A DNA stretch of 64,000 bases, taken from contig NZ_CP083691.1 of NCBI RefSeq assembly GCF_020097155.1, positions 186,001 to 250,000 of the forward strand, read 5' to 3'. This DNA is from Micrococcus porci (GTDB taxonomy: Bacteria > Actinomycetota > Actinomycetes > Actinomycetales > Micrococcaceae). Every line of letters begins with the position of its first letter. Positions within the stretch are counted from its first letter, which is position 1. Below are positions 31,001-40,127 of the stretch, one piece after another. A program made the position numbers and the translations under genes. Under the pieces are notes generated by a model that did no database searches, had not been told where the DNA came from, and was given only the letters and a program-made list of their open reading frames with translations.

Positions 31001-31978
31001 TCAGACGCGCGGGTCGTCCTGGTCCACGACCGCGCCGAACTCGGCGCGGCGGCCGAGGCGGACGTCCTCACGGAAGGGCACGACCATCACCGGGCCCTTG
31101 GCGTGATTGGCCACGCCGGCGCTCGTGGAGCCCATCAGGGCGCCGCTGAACCCGCCCAGGCCCCGGGTACCCAGGACGGTCAGGCGCGCGGTGGCGGTCT
31201 GCTCCACCATCACGTCCACGGGCACGCCCGAGGCGAGCTCGGAGGTCACCTCCAGGCCGGGGAACTCGGAGGCCAGCCAGCGGGCGCCGTCCTCGAGACG
31301 CTCGCGCAGCTCCTGCTCGCGCGCCTCCTCGTCGAGGGAAACGGCCAGCCAGGCGGCGTTCGGGGAGATCGGGGGCAGCGCGGAGATCAGGTGCAGCGGC
31401 GCCTTCCGGGCCTGCGCCTCCTCCGCGGCCACCAGGGCGGCCGCCCGGCCCTGCTCGGAGCCGTCCACGCCGACGACGACGGGCGCCCCCGAGTCCGCCC
31501 GCGAGGCCTCCACGCCCGCCGGGATGATGGCCACGGGGCAGTGCGCGTGGCCCGGCAGCGCCGAGGACACCGAGCCCAGCAGGCGGCCGATGAACCCGCC
31601 GCGGCCGCGGCTGCCGGAGACCAGCAGCTCCGCCTGGGCGGAGAGGTCGATCAGCACGCCGGCGGCGTCGCCGACCTCCACGCGCAGCTCGGGGGCCACC
31701 CCGGCGGGGTCGAGCTTGCCGGCGACCTCCCTCAGGAGGGCCTCCACACCGGCGTGGAGGCGGCCGTCGTCGGTGAGGAGGCCGGCGCCGTCCGCGGCGT
31801 AGCCCCAGAACGCGGGGACGGTGTACGCGGTGGCGAGGGTCAGCGGGAGGTTCCGCAGGCCCGCTTCGCGCTGCGCCCAGCGGGCGGCGGAGATGGACTG
31901 GTCGGAGCCGTCCACGCCCACGAGCACGCCCAGCGGGGCCTCGGCGGGGAGGGTGGACGGGGTGGTCTCGGCGGACAT
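31001..31978 (-). CDS. universal stress protein with two Usp domains
   Basis: 325-aa tandem UspA protein. Each half begins with a beta-strand and VGVDGS and ends with the nucleotide-binding signature G-2x-G-9x-G: GSRGRGGFIGRLLGSVSSAL (domain 1) and GTRGLGGFSGALMGSTS (domain 2), so both probably bind ATP. Role in stress or dormancy is inferred from the family. AGGAGG precedes the ATG. Confidence 0.92.
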   Translation of the reverse strand: MSAETTPSTLPAEAPLGVLVGVDGSDQSISAARWAQREAGLRNLPLTLATAYTVPAFWGYAADGAGLLTDDGRLHAGVEALLREVAGKLDPAGVAPELRVEVGDAAGVLIDLSAQAELLVSGSRGRGGFIGRLLGSVSSALPGHAHCPVAIIPAGVEASRADSGAPVVVGVDGSEQGRAAALVAAEEAQARKAPLHLISALPPISPNAAWLAVSLDEEAREQELRERLEDGARWLASEFPGLEVTSELASGVPVDVMVEQTATARLTVLGTRGLGGFSGALMGSTSAGVANHAKGPVMVVPFREDVRLGRRAEFGAVVDQDDPRV

Positions 31979-32050
31979 GGCGGCCTCCTGACGTCGGGGG
32001 CTCCGGCCTCGTCGTCGGGACCGGAGGGTCGCCTCCAGCCTAGTCCGGCG

Positions 32051-32095
32051 TTTTCGTGCGTGAAACGGGCCGCGCGTCGGGCGCTTTCGTGCGCG
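32051..32095 (-). repeat. TTTC-N6-GAAACG hairpin repeat pair, second copy partial
   Basis: TTTTCGTGCGTGAAACGGGC, a CGCGCGTCGGGCG spacer, then CTTTCGTGCGCG where the second hairpin is cut short. It lies between the Usp start and the next stop codon. Confidence 0.6.
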
Positions 32096-32107
32096 CTGTG
32101 GACCCCG

Positions 32108-32959
32108 TCAGCCCTCGGCCGGGGTCACGAGTGGCGTCGCGTCCGGAGTGAGGCCGGCGGTGAAGGCGACGACGTCGTCGAGCAGCTGCGCCGGCAACGC
32201 GTCCGAACGCAGTGCCCGGGCCAGCGCGGACCGCCCCCCGAGCCCGTCCGCGGACAGCGGGGCGGACGACGCGGCGGCGATCACGTTCCCGCGTCGGCGG
32301 CCCTTGAGCATGGCCGGGTCCGCCATGACCTCCACGTGCGCGAACGTCTCGGTGAGGGCGGCGACCTCGCGGCGCACCGACGTCAGGTCCGGCCCGCCGC
32401 CGATGTTCAGCAGGTACACCCCGCCCGGGGTGAGCACACGGGCGGCGTGGGCGGCGGCGTCGAGGCCCGTGAGGTGGGCGGGGGTGACGTGGAGGGCGCC
32501 GGTGGGGTCGGCCGGGTCGGGGGCGAAGACATCCCGGAACACGACCTCACGGGTGGCGTCGCGGAGGCCGGCGAGCACCTCCCCCGCCTCGCCCACGCGG
32601 ATCTTCAGCTGCGGGGCGCGGGGCAGGTCGAAGTGCTCGCGCGCGACGGCGGCCAGGCCGGCGTCGAGCTCCACGGCCAGCTGGTGCGAGGCCGGGTAGG
32701 TGTGCGTGACCCAGCGGGCGAAGGTGCAGCCGGCCCCGCCGAGGTGCAGGACGCGCAGACGCGCGTCCGGGGCGAAGCGGTGCGTGAGGACGGCCGCGGC
32801 CCAGCGCATGTACTCGAAGCCGAGGGTCTCCGGGCGGTCCGGGTTGAGCTGCGAGGACTCCACGCCGTTGACCTTGAGCAGGAACACGCCGTCCGTCCAC
32901 GGGTCCGGGACGATCTCGGCCGTGCCGGAGCTGATGGGGAAGGTGCCGGGCGTGATCAT
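32108..32959 (-). CDS. spermidine-synthase-like SAM-binding protein
   Basis: 283 aa with the Rossmann fold of polyamine synthases/methyltransferases. LRVLHLGGAGCTFARW is the nucleotide-binding motif, HQLAVELDAGLAAVAREHF follows it, and FRDVFAPDPADP carries the loop where synthases have DxxD. The N-terminus differs from true spermidine synthases, so polyamine synthesis is not assured. The ATG at 32959 has GAGAAT 6 nt upstream. Confidence 0.8.
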   Translation of the reverse strand: MITPGTFPISSGTAEIVPDPWTDGVFLLKVNGVESSQLNPDRPETLGFEYMRWAAAVLTHRFAPDARLRVLHLGGAGCTFARWVTHTYPASHQLAVELDAGLAAVAREHFDLPRAPQLKIRVGEAGEVLAGLRDATREVVFRDVFAPDPADPTGALHVTPAHLTGLDAAAHAARVLTPGGVYLLNIGGGPDLTSVRREVAALTETFAHVEVMADPAMLKGRRRGNVIAAASSAPLSADGLGGRSALARALRSDALPAQLLDDVVAFTAGLTPDATPLVTPAEG

Positions 32960-33000
32960 GGACCGATTCTCCCGCGCCCCGGCCGGGCGGGGACTGTGCG

Positions 33001-33046
33001 GGCGGGACACGCCGGGCCGTCGTGGGCGGAAGCGGCGTGTCGCGCC
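33001..33046. repeat. GGGACACGCC-type long-armed hairpin
   Basis: GGCGGGACACGCC pairs with GGCGTGTCGCGCC, one mismatch, across about 20 nt. Related to 15741-15780 and 39041-39086. Confidence 0.65.
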
Positions 33047-33070
33047 CTGAGAACGAGGGTGGGCAGCGGG

Positions 33071-33583
33071 TCAGCGGCGGACCATGCGCTGCTCCCGCGC
33101 GTCGCCCCACGGGCCGCCGAGCACCGCCGGCTCGCCGACCGCCACGAAGCCGTGGCGCTCGTAGAACGCGATCGCCCGCTCGTTGCCGACGAGGACGTCG
33201 AGTCGGGCGGGCCGCCCGCCGACGGCCGCCCGCAGCAGCGCGGCCCCGAGGCCGGCGCCGTGGAGGCGGGCCCGGACATACAGCGCGATGAGCTCGCGCC
33301 CCTCGGGCCCCAGAGCGGGGTCGTCCGCCGGGCCCGCGGCCGCCATCCCGACGACGACGCCCGCTCCCTCCGCGAGCCAGACCTCCATCCCGGGCTCGCC
33401 CAGGAGCCGGGTCCACGCCTCGACCGCCCGGGGAAGCTCGGCCTCCTGGGCGGCGAGGAACCCGGGCTCCAGCAGATGCGCATAGGTCTCCCGCCAGGCC
33501 GCGTTCTTCATGGCGAGCACGGCGGGCAGGTCGTCGGCCCCGGCGGGGCGGACGGTCGGTGCCGGGGCGGACGGAGGGTTCAC
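33071..33583 (-). CDS. GNAT-family N-acetyltransferase
   Basis: About 170 aa; transfers acetyl from acetyl-CoA to an unknown amine. ELIALYVRARLHGAGLGAALL is motif A, with the pyrophosphate-binding RxxGxG/A loop (its core here RLHGAGLG), and ERAIAFYERHGFVAVGE is motif B. The start is uncertain: I chose the GTG at 33583; the frame reaches 33625, but that would place the start inside the TTTC hairpin repeat. Confidence 0.83.
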   Translation of the reverse strand: MNPPSAPAPTVRPAGADDLPAVLAMKNAAWRETYAHLLEPGFLAAQEAELPRAVEAWTRLLGEPGMEVWLAEGAGVVVGMAAAGPADDPALGPEGRELIALYVRARLHGAGLGAALLRAAVGGRPARLDVLVGNERAIAFYERHGFVAVGEPAVLGGPWGDAREQRMVRR

Positions 33584-33584
33584 A

Positions 33585-33633
33585 TCGCGAACGACAGCGT
33601 CCGACGCGCCGTCCGTTTCACGCACGAAAGCGG
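33585..33633 (-). repeat. TTTC-N6-GAAACG hairpin repeat overlapping a gene end
   Basis: On the minus strand: GCTTTCGTGCGTGAAACGGAC followed by GGCGCGTCGGACGC and a degenerate second copy. The TGA in the first hairpin is the stop codon of the thiamine-binding-like gene. Confidence 0.7.
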
Positions 33634-33983
33634 TCGGGGGTGGCGGGGGTGCCGTCCGTGAGGGCGGCCTCGAGGCGCTCCAGCTTGCCGTCGAGCTCGC
33701 CGGTGCGGCCCCGCCGGATGTCCGCCTTCAGCACCAGCGAGACCCGCGAACCGTAGGGCTCCACGGCCTCCACGGCGCGCTTGACCACGCCCATCACCTC
33801 GTCCCATTCCCCCTCGACCTCGGTGAACATCGAGGAGGTCCGGTGCGGCAGGCCCGAGGCGCGGACCACGGCGACGGCGGCCGCCACCGCGCGATGCACC
33901 GAGGCGGAGTCGCCGTCGGAGGAGGGGGCGTAGGCGGCGTCGGCGGGGGCGCCGGACGGGGACACGGAGAAGGCGACGATCAT
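33618..33983 (-). CDS. MTH1187/YqgV-family thiamine-binding-like protein
   Basis: 121 aa. MIVAFSVSPSG, HRTSSMFTEVEGEWDEVMGVVKRAVE and SRVSLVLKADIRRG fit this ferredoxin-like family, whose members bind thiamine or HMP. The last residues (about DRFRA) and the TGA stop lie within a TTTC hairpin repeat, so the C-terminus was probably set by that repeat. The ATG at 33983 lacks a clear Shine-Dalgarno. Confidence 0.8.
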   Translation of the reverse strand: MIVAFSVSPSGAPADAAYAPSSDGDSASVHRAVAAAVAVVRASGLPHRTSSMFTEVEGEWDEVMGVVKRAVEAVEPYGSRVSLVLKADIRRGRTGELDGKLERLEAALTDGTPATPDRFRA

Positions 33984-34045
33984 GCACCCAGGGTGCCCCG
34001 CCTCCGTCGCCGGCGCCAGACCGACGCCGCCCGTCCCGTCGTGTC

Positions 34046-34086
34046 CACGACTCGCCGCAGGGGCCGGGGGCGTGCGGCGAGTCGTG
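34046..34086 (-). terminator. 14-bp-arm hairpin after the Nramp gene
   Basis: CACGACTCGCCGCA pairs perfectly with TGCGGCGAGTCGTG over a 13-nt loop, 36 bp past the Nramp stop. Confidence 0.78.
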
Positions 34087-34121
34087 CACACAACGCTGGG
34101 CAGGCGGCCGCCGGACTGCCG

Positions 34122-35483
34122 TCAGCCGCCGATCAGCGGCTTCAGCGCCTTGAGCAGTTCGTTCCCGCCGATCACCAGGAACACGGCCGTGGTCAGGGCC
34201 AGCAGGACGTTGCGCACCCAGCCGTTGCGGAACTTCCCAGGCACCCTGCGGGAGTTGTTGAGGAACAGCAGGGTCACGGCCAGGAACGGCATGAACAGGG
34301 CACCGAGGGTGCCGTAGAGCAGGATCAGGAAGATGGGCCGATCGAGGAACAGCAGCACCATCGGCGGGAACGTCAGCCACAGCAGGTAGAAGCGGCCGGG
34401 CTTCGAGGCCAGGGACGGGGCGTCGTCCTGATCCAGCTCGTCGGCGGGGCGACGGAAGTTCGTCCAGAAGTCCGCGAACATCAGGGACACGCCGTGCCAC
34501 ACGCCGATCACGGAGGAGAAGGACGCCGCGAAGAACCCGATGAGGAACACCGTGGCCCAGACGTCGCCGTACCGCTGCGCCAGGACGTCGCCGACGTCGA
34601 GCAGGCCCTTGTCCCCCGAGGAGATCGCGATGCCCGCCGAGTGCAGCAGCTCCACGCCCATGATCATCGTGGCGATCACGAACACGCCGGTCAGCACGTA
34701 GGAGACCGTGTTGTCGAAGCGCATGACCCGCATGTACTTGGGGGTGTTCCAGCCCTTCTCGCGCAGCCAGTAGCCGTACGCGCCGAGGGTGATGGTGCCG
34801 CCGACGCCGCCGGCCAGGCCCAGGACGTAGAACATGACGTCCGGGTCGCCGGAGGGGATGCGCGGGACCAGGCCGCCGAGGATGTCCCCGAGGTTCGGCA
34901 CGGTCAGGGCCGCGGAGATCAGCACCGTCACGAACATGACGCCGATCAGGACTGTCATGACCTTCTCGACCAGCCCGTAGCGGTTCAGCCAGACCAGGCC
35001 GAGGCCCACCAGGCCGGAGGCGATCGCGAAGACCTTGGAGTCCACCCCCGGGAAGAGGGCCGCCAGCGGCAGGGCGGTGGAGGACATGGCCGTGGCGCCG
35101 TACACGAAGCCCCAGATCAGGATGTAGGGGCCGAAGTACCAGGAGGTCCACGACCCGAGCCCGCGCCAGCCCTGGAAGATCGTCTTGCCGGTGGACAGGT
35201 AGTACCGGCCCACGCCCTCCACGAGGACGATCTTGAAGACCACGCCCAGGACCACGGCCCACAGGAGCATGTAGCCGTAGCGGGAGCCGGCGGTGAGGGT
35301 GGCCACGAGGTCCGCGGCGCCCACGCCCGTGGCGGCGGCCACGATGCCGGGGCCGAGCGAGTTCCACTTCGGCTTGATGGGGGTCTCGTTGAGTTCGGCC
35401 TCGGTGAAGCCGACGATGTCCGGGTCGTGCACCGGGTGGTGCCGGTCGACGAGCCCGTGGCCCGGAGGGGTGGTGTGCGACAT
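34122..35483 (-). CDS. divergent Nramp-family transporter
   Basis: 453-aa membrane protein with about 11 TM segments, matching the Nramp fold by pattern (WNSLGPGIVAAATGVGAADL at TM1). Canonical Nramp proteins use DPGN in TM1 and MPH in TM6 to bind Mn2+ or Fe2+; neither is present here (TM1 has TGVGAAD; the TM6 region reads GTITLGAYGYWLREKG). Substrate is therefore open; it could differ from manganese. CGAGGA precedes the ATG at 35483. Divergent from pta. Confidence 0.82.
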   Translation of the reverse strand: MSHTTPPGHGLVDRHHPVHDPDIVGFTEAELNETPIKPKWNSLGPGIVAAATGVGAADLVATLTAGSRYGYMLLWAVVLGVVFKIVLVEGVGRYYLSTGKTIFQGWRGLGSWTSWYFGPYILIWGFVYGATAMSSTALPLAALFPGVDSKVFAIASGLVGLGLVWLNRYGLVEKVMTVLIGVMFVTVLISAALTVPNLGDILGGLVPRIPSGDPDVMFYVLGLAGGVGGTITLGAYGYWLREKGWNTPKYMRVMRFDNTVSYVLTGVFVIATMIMGVELLHSAGIAISSGDKGLLDVGDVLAQRYGDVWATVFLIGFFAASFSSVIGVWHGVSLMFADFWTNFRRPADELDQDDAPSLASKPGRFYLLWLTFPPMVLLFLDRPIFLILLYGTLGALFMPFLAVTLLFLNNSRRVPGKFRNGWVRNVLLALTTAVFLVIGGNELLKALKPLIGG

Positions 35484-35655
35484 GGGGGGTCCTCGAGTCG
35501 GTGCGAAGGATGCGGGGTGACCCTCCTCACTCTATGCCGTGCTCCGGACCGCCCCGGGGCGGGCGTCCGTCGCCCGCCCCTCCCCGCTCCGCGCGGCCGC
35601 CTCCTACGCTGACGGGAGACCATCCGCCGCACATCGAACACGTCGAAGGGGCAGC

Positions 35656-37758
35656 ATGCCGCAGGGGATCCTCGTCACCACCACCACGGCCGGCGCCGGC
35701 AAGTCGCTGGTGAGCCTGGGCCTCGCCGACTCCCTGTACCGCCGCTCCGGCACGGTCGGCTACTTCCGCCCCGTGGTCCCGGGCGACGACGTCGAGGCCG
35801 ACCCCATGGTCCTGCTGATGCGCGAGCAGTTCGGCCTGACCGCCGAGCAGGCCCGCGGCGGGATCACCGCCGCCGAGGCCCGCTCCCTCATGGCCGAGGG
35901 CCGCGGGGACGAGCTGCAGGAGCGCTGCGTCGAGGTGTACGACCGGATGGCGCGGGAGTGCGGCGTCGTCGTCGTGGAGGGCACGGACCTGACGGGAGCC
36001 GACGCCGCCGCGGACCTCGAGCTGAATGCGGGGCTCGCGCTGAACCTCAGCACGCCCGTGGTCGCCGTGGTCTCCGGGGCGGGCCTGGGCGCGCAGGAGG
36101 CCGCCGACGCCGTCGACCTCACCCGCCACGCCCTCGCCGAGGCCGGCGCGGACCTGCTGGCCGTGATGGTCAACCGCGCGGACGCCGGCCGGCTGGACGA
36201 GATCGCCGAGGCCATCCGCCCGGGCCGCCGCTCCTGGCCCGTGTACGTGCTCCCCGAGCTGCCCGAGCTCGCCCACCCGTCCGTCGCGGAGGTCGCCGCC
36301 GCCCTCGACCTGGAGCAGGTGGCCGGCCGACCGACCCAGGACCGCGACGTCACCGAGGTCAAGGCCGTCTCCATGGAGGGCGGCAACTTCCTGGAGGTGC
36401 TGCGCGAGGGAGCCCTGGTAATCGTCTCCGGCGACCGCTCCGACGCGATCCTGGCCACCCTGGCCTCCTCCCTCACCCCGGACTTCCCTACGCCCTCAGG
36501 CATGATCCTCACCAACGGGATCCTCCCGAACGCCCAGCTGCAGCGCCTCTACCAGGACGCCGCGTTCCCCGTGCTCGCCACCGACGACGACACGTTCGGG
36601 ACCGCCGCCGACGTCTCCCGGGTGCGCTCCGAGCTCTCCAGCGCCCAGCCCCGCAAGACGGCCGCCGCGCTCGGCACGTGGCACCAGCGCGTGGACGGGG
36701 ACGAACTGCTGCAGCGGATCGACCTGCCCCGCACCGACGTCGTCACCCCCCTGCGCTTCCTGCACGACCTGATCGAGCGGGCCCGCGCAGACCGGCGGAC
36801 CGTGGTGCTGCCCGAGGGCGAGGACGCCCGCGTGCTGCGCGCCGCGGAGATCCTCCAGCGCCGCGACGTCTGCGACCTCGTGGTGCTCGGCGGCGAGGCC
36901 GAGGTGCGGGAGCTGGCCTCCCGCGAGGGCGTGGACCTCACCGGCATCACCCTCGTGGACCCGGCCACGTCCGAGGACCGCGAGCGCTACGCCGCCGAGT
37001 ACCGGAGGCTGCGCTCCCACAAGGGCGTGGACCTGGAGCGGGCCCGCGAGGTCATGCTCGAGGGCGCCTACTACGGGACGATGATGGTCCACCTCGGCGA
37101 CGCCGACGGCATGGTCTCCGGCGCCGCCCACACCACGGCCAACACCATCCGCCCGGCCCTCGAGTTCGTGAAGACGAAGCCGGGGGTGTCGATCGTCTCC
37201 TCGGTGTTCTTCATGCTCCTGCCGGACCGCGCCCTGGTGTACGGCGACTGCGCCGTGAACCCGGACCCCGACGCCCGGCAACTCGCGGACATCGCCGCCG
37301 CCTCCGCGGAGACCGCCGCGCAGTTCGGCGTGGACCCGCGCGTCGCGATGCTCTCCTACTCCACCGGCGCCTCCGGCTCCGGTGACGCGGTGGACAAGGT
37401 CCGCGCCGCCACCGAGCTGGTGCGGGCCGCCCACCCGGAGCTGAAGGTGGAGGGCCCGCTCCAGTACGACGCCGCCGTGAACGCCTCCGTGGCCGCATCC
37501 AAGATGCCGGGCTCCGAGGTGGCCGGCCAGGCCACCGTGTTCGTGTTCCCCGACCTGAACACCGGCAACAACACGTACAAGGCGGTCCAGCAGTCCTCGG
37601 GCGCGGTCGCCGTCGGGCCCGTCCTCCAGGGCCTGAACAGGCCGGTCAACGACCTCTCCCGCGGCACCACCGTGGAGGACATCGTGAACACGGTGGCGAT
37701 CACCGTGATCCAGGCCCAGACCGGGTCCCCGCAGCCCACCCCGAAGGACGCCCCGTGA
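35656..37758 (+). CDS. pta: phosphate acetyltransferase, long form
   Basis: Interconverts acetyl-CoA and acetyl phosphate. 700 aa, the long three-domain form: an N-terminal P-loop-like domain (TTTTAGAGKSLVSLGLADSL, residues of about 8-27), a central DRTGG-like domain, and the catalytic C-terminal PTA domain from about 370 (VVLPEGEDARVLRAAEIL; EGPLQYDAAVNASVAASK; PDLNTGNNTYKAVQQSS). The ATG at 35656 follows GAAGGGG. It overlaps ackA by 4 bp, so the two are translationally coupled. Confidence 0.96.
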   Translation: MPQGILVTTTTAGAGKSLVSLGLADSLYRRSGTVGYFRPVVPGDDVEADPMVLLMREQFGLTAEQARGGITAAEARSLMAEGRGDELQERCVEVYDRMARECGVVVVEGTDLTGADAAADLELNAGLALNLSTPVVAVVSGAGLGAQEAADAVDLTRHALAEAGADLLAVMVNRADAGRLDEIAEAIRPGRRSWPVYVLPELPELAHPSVAEVAAALDLEQVAGRPTQDRDVTEVKAVSMEGGNFLEVLREGALVIVSGDRSDAILATLASSLTPDFPTPSGMILTNGILPNAQLQRLYQDAAFPVLATDDDTFGTAADVSRVRSELSSAQPRKTAAALGTWHQRVDGDELLQRIDLPRTDVVTPLRFLHDLIERARADRRTVVLPEGEDARVLRAAEILQRRDVCDLVVLGGEAEVRELASREGVDLTGITLVDPATSEDRERYAAEYRRLRSHKGVDLERAREVMLEGAYYGTMMVHLGDADGMVSGAAHTTANTIRPALEFVKTKPGVSIVSSVFFMLLPDRALVYGDCAVNPDPDARQLADIAAASAETAAQFGVDPRVAMLSYSTGASGSGDAVDKVRAATELVRAAHPELKVEGPLQYDAAVNASVAASKMPGSEVAGQATVFVFPDLNTGNNTYKAVQQSSGAVAVGPVLQGLNRPVNDLSRGTTVEDIVNTVAITVIQAQTGSPQPTPKDAP

Positions 37759-38993
37759 CCGCCTCCCCCGCCACCATGACCCTGCCCACCGTGTCCGCGC
37801 GGCAGCTGCCCGAGGACGCCCTGCTGGTGCTCGTGGTGAACTCCGGCTCCTCGTCCCTGAAGTACCAGGTGCGCGAGCTCACCCCCGACGGCCGGGACAC
37901 CGACCAGCCGGTGGTCCTGAAGGGGCTCGTGGAGCGGATCGGCGTCGCCGGCTCCGACGTGCCGGACCACGCGGCCGCGCTGGAGCGGGTGGAGGCGGAG
38001 ATCACCGCCGTCGTCGGCTCGCGCCGGCTGGCCGCGGCCGGGCACCGTGTGGTGCACGGCGGCGAGCGCTTCCAGCGCCCGGAGCTGGTGACCAACGAGG
38101 TCATCCGCGCGATCGAGCGCCTGGCCCCGCTCGCCCCGCTGCACAACCCGGCGGCCGCGCAGGGTCTGCGCGCCGTGGCGCAGCGCTGGCCGGACCTGCC
38201 GCAGGTGGTCGTGTTCGACACGTCCTTCCACCAGTCCATGCCGCGCGAGGCCTGGCAGTACGCGATCCCGGACGAGCTCTACACCGAGCACGGCATCCGC
38301 CGGTACGGCTTCCACGGCACCAGCCACGACCTCGTGACCGGGCTCGCCGCGGAGCACCTGGGCCTGGAGCGGAGCGAGTTCGACGGGGTGGTGCTGCACC
38401 TGGGCAACGGCGCGTCCGCGACGGCGATCCGCGGCGGCCGCTCGATCGACACGTCCATGGGGTACACCCCGCTGGCCGGCCTGGTGATGGGCACCCGCTC
38501 GGGCGACCTCGACCCCTCGATCGTCACCCACCTCATCACCGCGCACGGCATGAGCGCCGAGGACGTGGACGCCATGCTCAACAAGGAGTCCGGCCTGCTG
38601 GGCCTGTCCGGGAACGCGGACATGCGCCAGGTGCTGGAGGCCGCCGAGGCCGGGCACCGGGCGTCGCGGGACGCCCTGAGGATCGCGTCCTACCGGCTGG
38701 CGAAGTACGTGGGCGGCTACCACGTGGCCGTGGGCGGGGCGAAGGCGATCGTGTTCACCGCGGGCATCGGCGAGAACTCCGCCCCGTTCCGGGCGCGCGT
38801 GCTGGACCGGCTCGAGCCGCTGGGCGTGCGCTACGACCACGCGCGGAACATGGTCCGCGGCGACGAGCCGCGCACCATCTCCACCGACGACTCCGCGATC
38901 CCCGTGCTGGTGGTCCCCACGGACGAGGAGATGGCGATCGCCCAGCTCACCCACCACGTGGTGGAGCAGGCCGAGGCCTGGACGCTGGGCTGA
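37755..38993 (+). CDS. ackA: acetate kinase
   Basis: Makes ATP and acetate from acetyl phosphate, completing the Pta-AckA overflow route, and runs in reverse for acetate use. 412 aa from the GTG that overlaps the pta stop (GTGA). VVNSGSSSLKYQV, GHRVVHGGERF and YGFHGTSHDLV are the ASKHA phosphotransfer signatures; FTAGIGENS is near the end. An ATG at 37776 is an alternative start, giving a more usual N-terminus. Confidence 0.96.
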   Translation: MTASPATMTLPTVSARQLPEDALLVLVVNSGSSSLKYQVRELTPDGRDTDQPVVLKGLVERIGVAGSDVPDHAAALERVEAEITAVVGSRRLAAAGHRVVHGGERFQRPELVTNEVIRAIERLAPLAPLHNPAAAQGLRAVAQRWPDLPQVVVFDTSFHQSMPREAWQYAIPDELYTEHGIRRYGFHGTSHDLVTGLAAEHLGLERSEFDGVVLHLGNGASATAIRGGRSIDTSMGYTPLAGLVMGTRSGDLDPSIVTHLITAHGMSAEDVDAMLNKESGLLGLSGNADMRQVLEAAEAGHRASRDALRIASYRLAKYVGGYHVAVGGAKAIVFTAGIGENSAPFRARVLDRLEPLGVRYDHARNMVRGDEPRTISTDDSAIPVLVVPTDEEMAIAQLTHHVVEQAEAWTLG

Positions 38994-39040
38994 GGCCCGC
39001 CGCCCGGGCCTCGGCTCGTCCCCGGCCCTTCGGCTGTGCG

Positions 39041-39086
39041 GGCGGGACCTGCCCCTACCTCGCGGCGGGTGAGGGCATGTCCCGCC
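39041..39086. repeat. long-armed hairpin overlapping the GDPD 3' end
   Basis: GGCGGGAC and TGCCC arms pair with GGGCA and GTCCCGCC. The TAG stop of the minus-strand GDPD gene (39055-39057) lies in the loop, so the hairpin overlaps the coding end. Confidence 0.65.
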
Positions 39087-40005
39087 CCGAAATCGCACCG
39101 GGGGAGGCCGACGTCGCCGCCTGCGTCACCCAGCGCAGGACGTCCGCGGGCCGGTTGGTGGTGAGCTCCTGCACGCCCTGGGCGGCGAGGAACAGGGCGT
39201 CCTCCCGCTCGTCCACGGTCCACACCCGCAGGCGCCGGCCGGAGGCCAGCCACGCCTTCACGTCCGCGAGGTGGCTGCGCACGTAGGCCACGGAAGGCCC
39301 GGCCAGCCCGGCCCGCCCCCGCCAGACCATCGTCTCGGCGTCCGCGAGGGACTGGCGCACCGTGGCGCGCACGGCCGCCCGGCTCAGCGGCCCGCGGGCC
39401 AGACGGGAGGGGATCTCGTCCGGCACCAGGTCGATCAGCGGGCACAGGGCGTCCGGGCCGGTCAATGGGGCGAGGTACTGGAGGGCGCCCGGGTGGAGGC
39501 TCATGAGCGACACCCGCACCTGGCCCATCAGCCCGGTCTCTGCGTCCCAGCCCGCGGCGACCAGTTCGCGCAGGACCCGCTCCTCCAGCTCGTGCCCGAA
39601 CGGCGAGGGGTGCTTCAGCTCCACGGCCAGGCGCAGGGGGCGGTCGGCCGCCAGCACCATGCGCAGCAGGTCGGCCAGGGTGAGCACCTGCTCGTCACGG
39701 CGCCCGTAGACGGCGGGGACGCGCCCGGCGGCGTCGCCGGGCGCGTCCCCGCCCATGCCCTGGTGCCAGGAGACGACGTCGAGGGCGCGCAGCTGCGCGA
39801 GCGTGTGGTCGGCGAGGGGGCCACGCCCGTCGGAGGTGCGGTCCACGGTGGGGTCATGCCAGAGGACGACCTGGCGGTCCCGGGTCAGCTGGACGTCGCA
39901 CTCGATGCCGTCCGCGCCCACGGCGAGGGCGTGCAGCATGGCGGCGCGGGTGTGTTCGGGGAAGGCGGCGGACGCGCCGCGGTGGGCGATCACGAGGGGG
40001 AGCAC
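39055..40005 (-). CDS. glycerophosphodiester phosphodiesterase
   Basis: 316-aa TIM-barrel hydrolase releasing glycerol 3-phosphate from lipid-derived diesters. IAHRGASAAFPEHT supplies the catalytic His and Arg, GIECDVQLTRDRQVVLWHD the metal ligands and second His. No signal peptide, so cytoplasmic. The start was set at the GTG at 40005, 7 nt after TACCGT (minus strand, 40013-40018); longer frames would include the promoter. The last codons lie in a hairpin repeat. Confidence 0.9.
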   Translation of the reverse strand: MLPLVIAHRGASAAFPEHTRAAMLHALAVGADGIECDVQLTRDRQVVLWHDPTVDRTSDGRGPLADHTLAQLRALDVVSWHQGMGGDAPGDAAGRVPAVYGRRDEQVLTLADLLRMVLAADRPLRLAVELKHPSPFGHELEERVLRELVAAGWDAETGLMGQVRVSLMSLHPGALQYLAPLTGPDALCPLIDLVPDEIPSRLARGPLSRAAVRATVRQSLADAETMVWRGRAGLAGPSVAYVRSHLADVKAWLASGRRLRVWTVDEREDALFLAAQGVQELTTNRPADVLRWVTQAATSASPGAISGRDMPSPAAR

Positions 40006-40127
40006 GCCCGTCACGGTAGGCGGCCCGGCTGGCCGCTCCCCGACGCGCACCCGACGTGCGCCCGACCGGCAGGTGAACCGACGACGACGGCGGCTGCCGC
40101 GTCCGGCGCCGCCGCTAGGCTCGGTGC

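Noticed and set aside
33071-33625. GNAT start at 33625
   Set aside because: That GTG is inside the dispersed TTTC hairpin, which gives the same RETDGA-like peptide at other copies; a start at 33583 is more likely.
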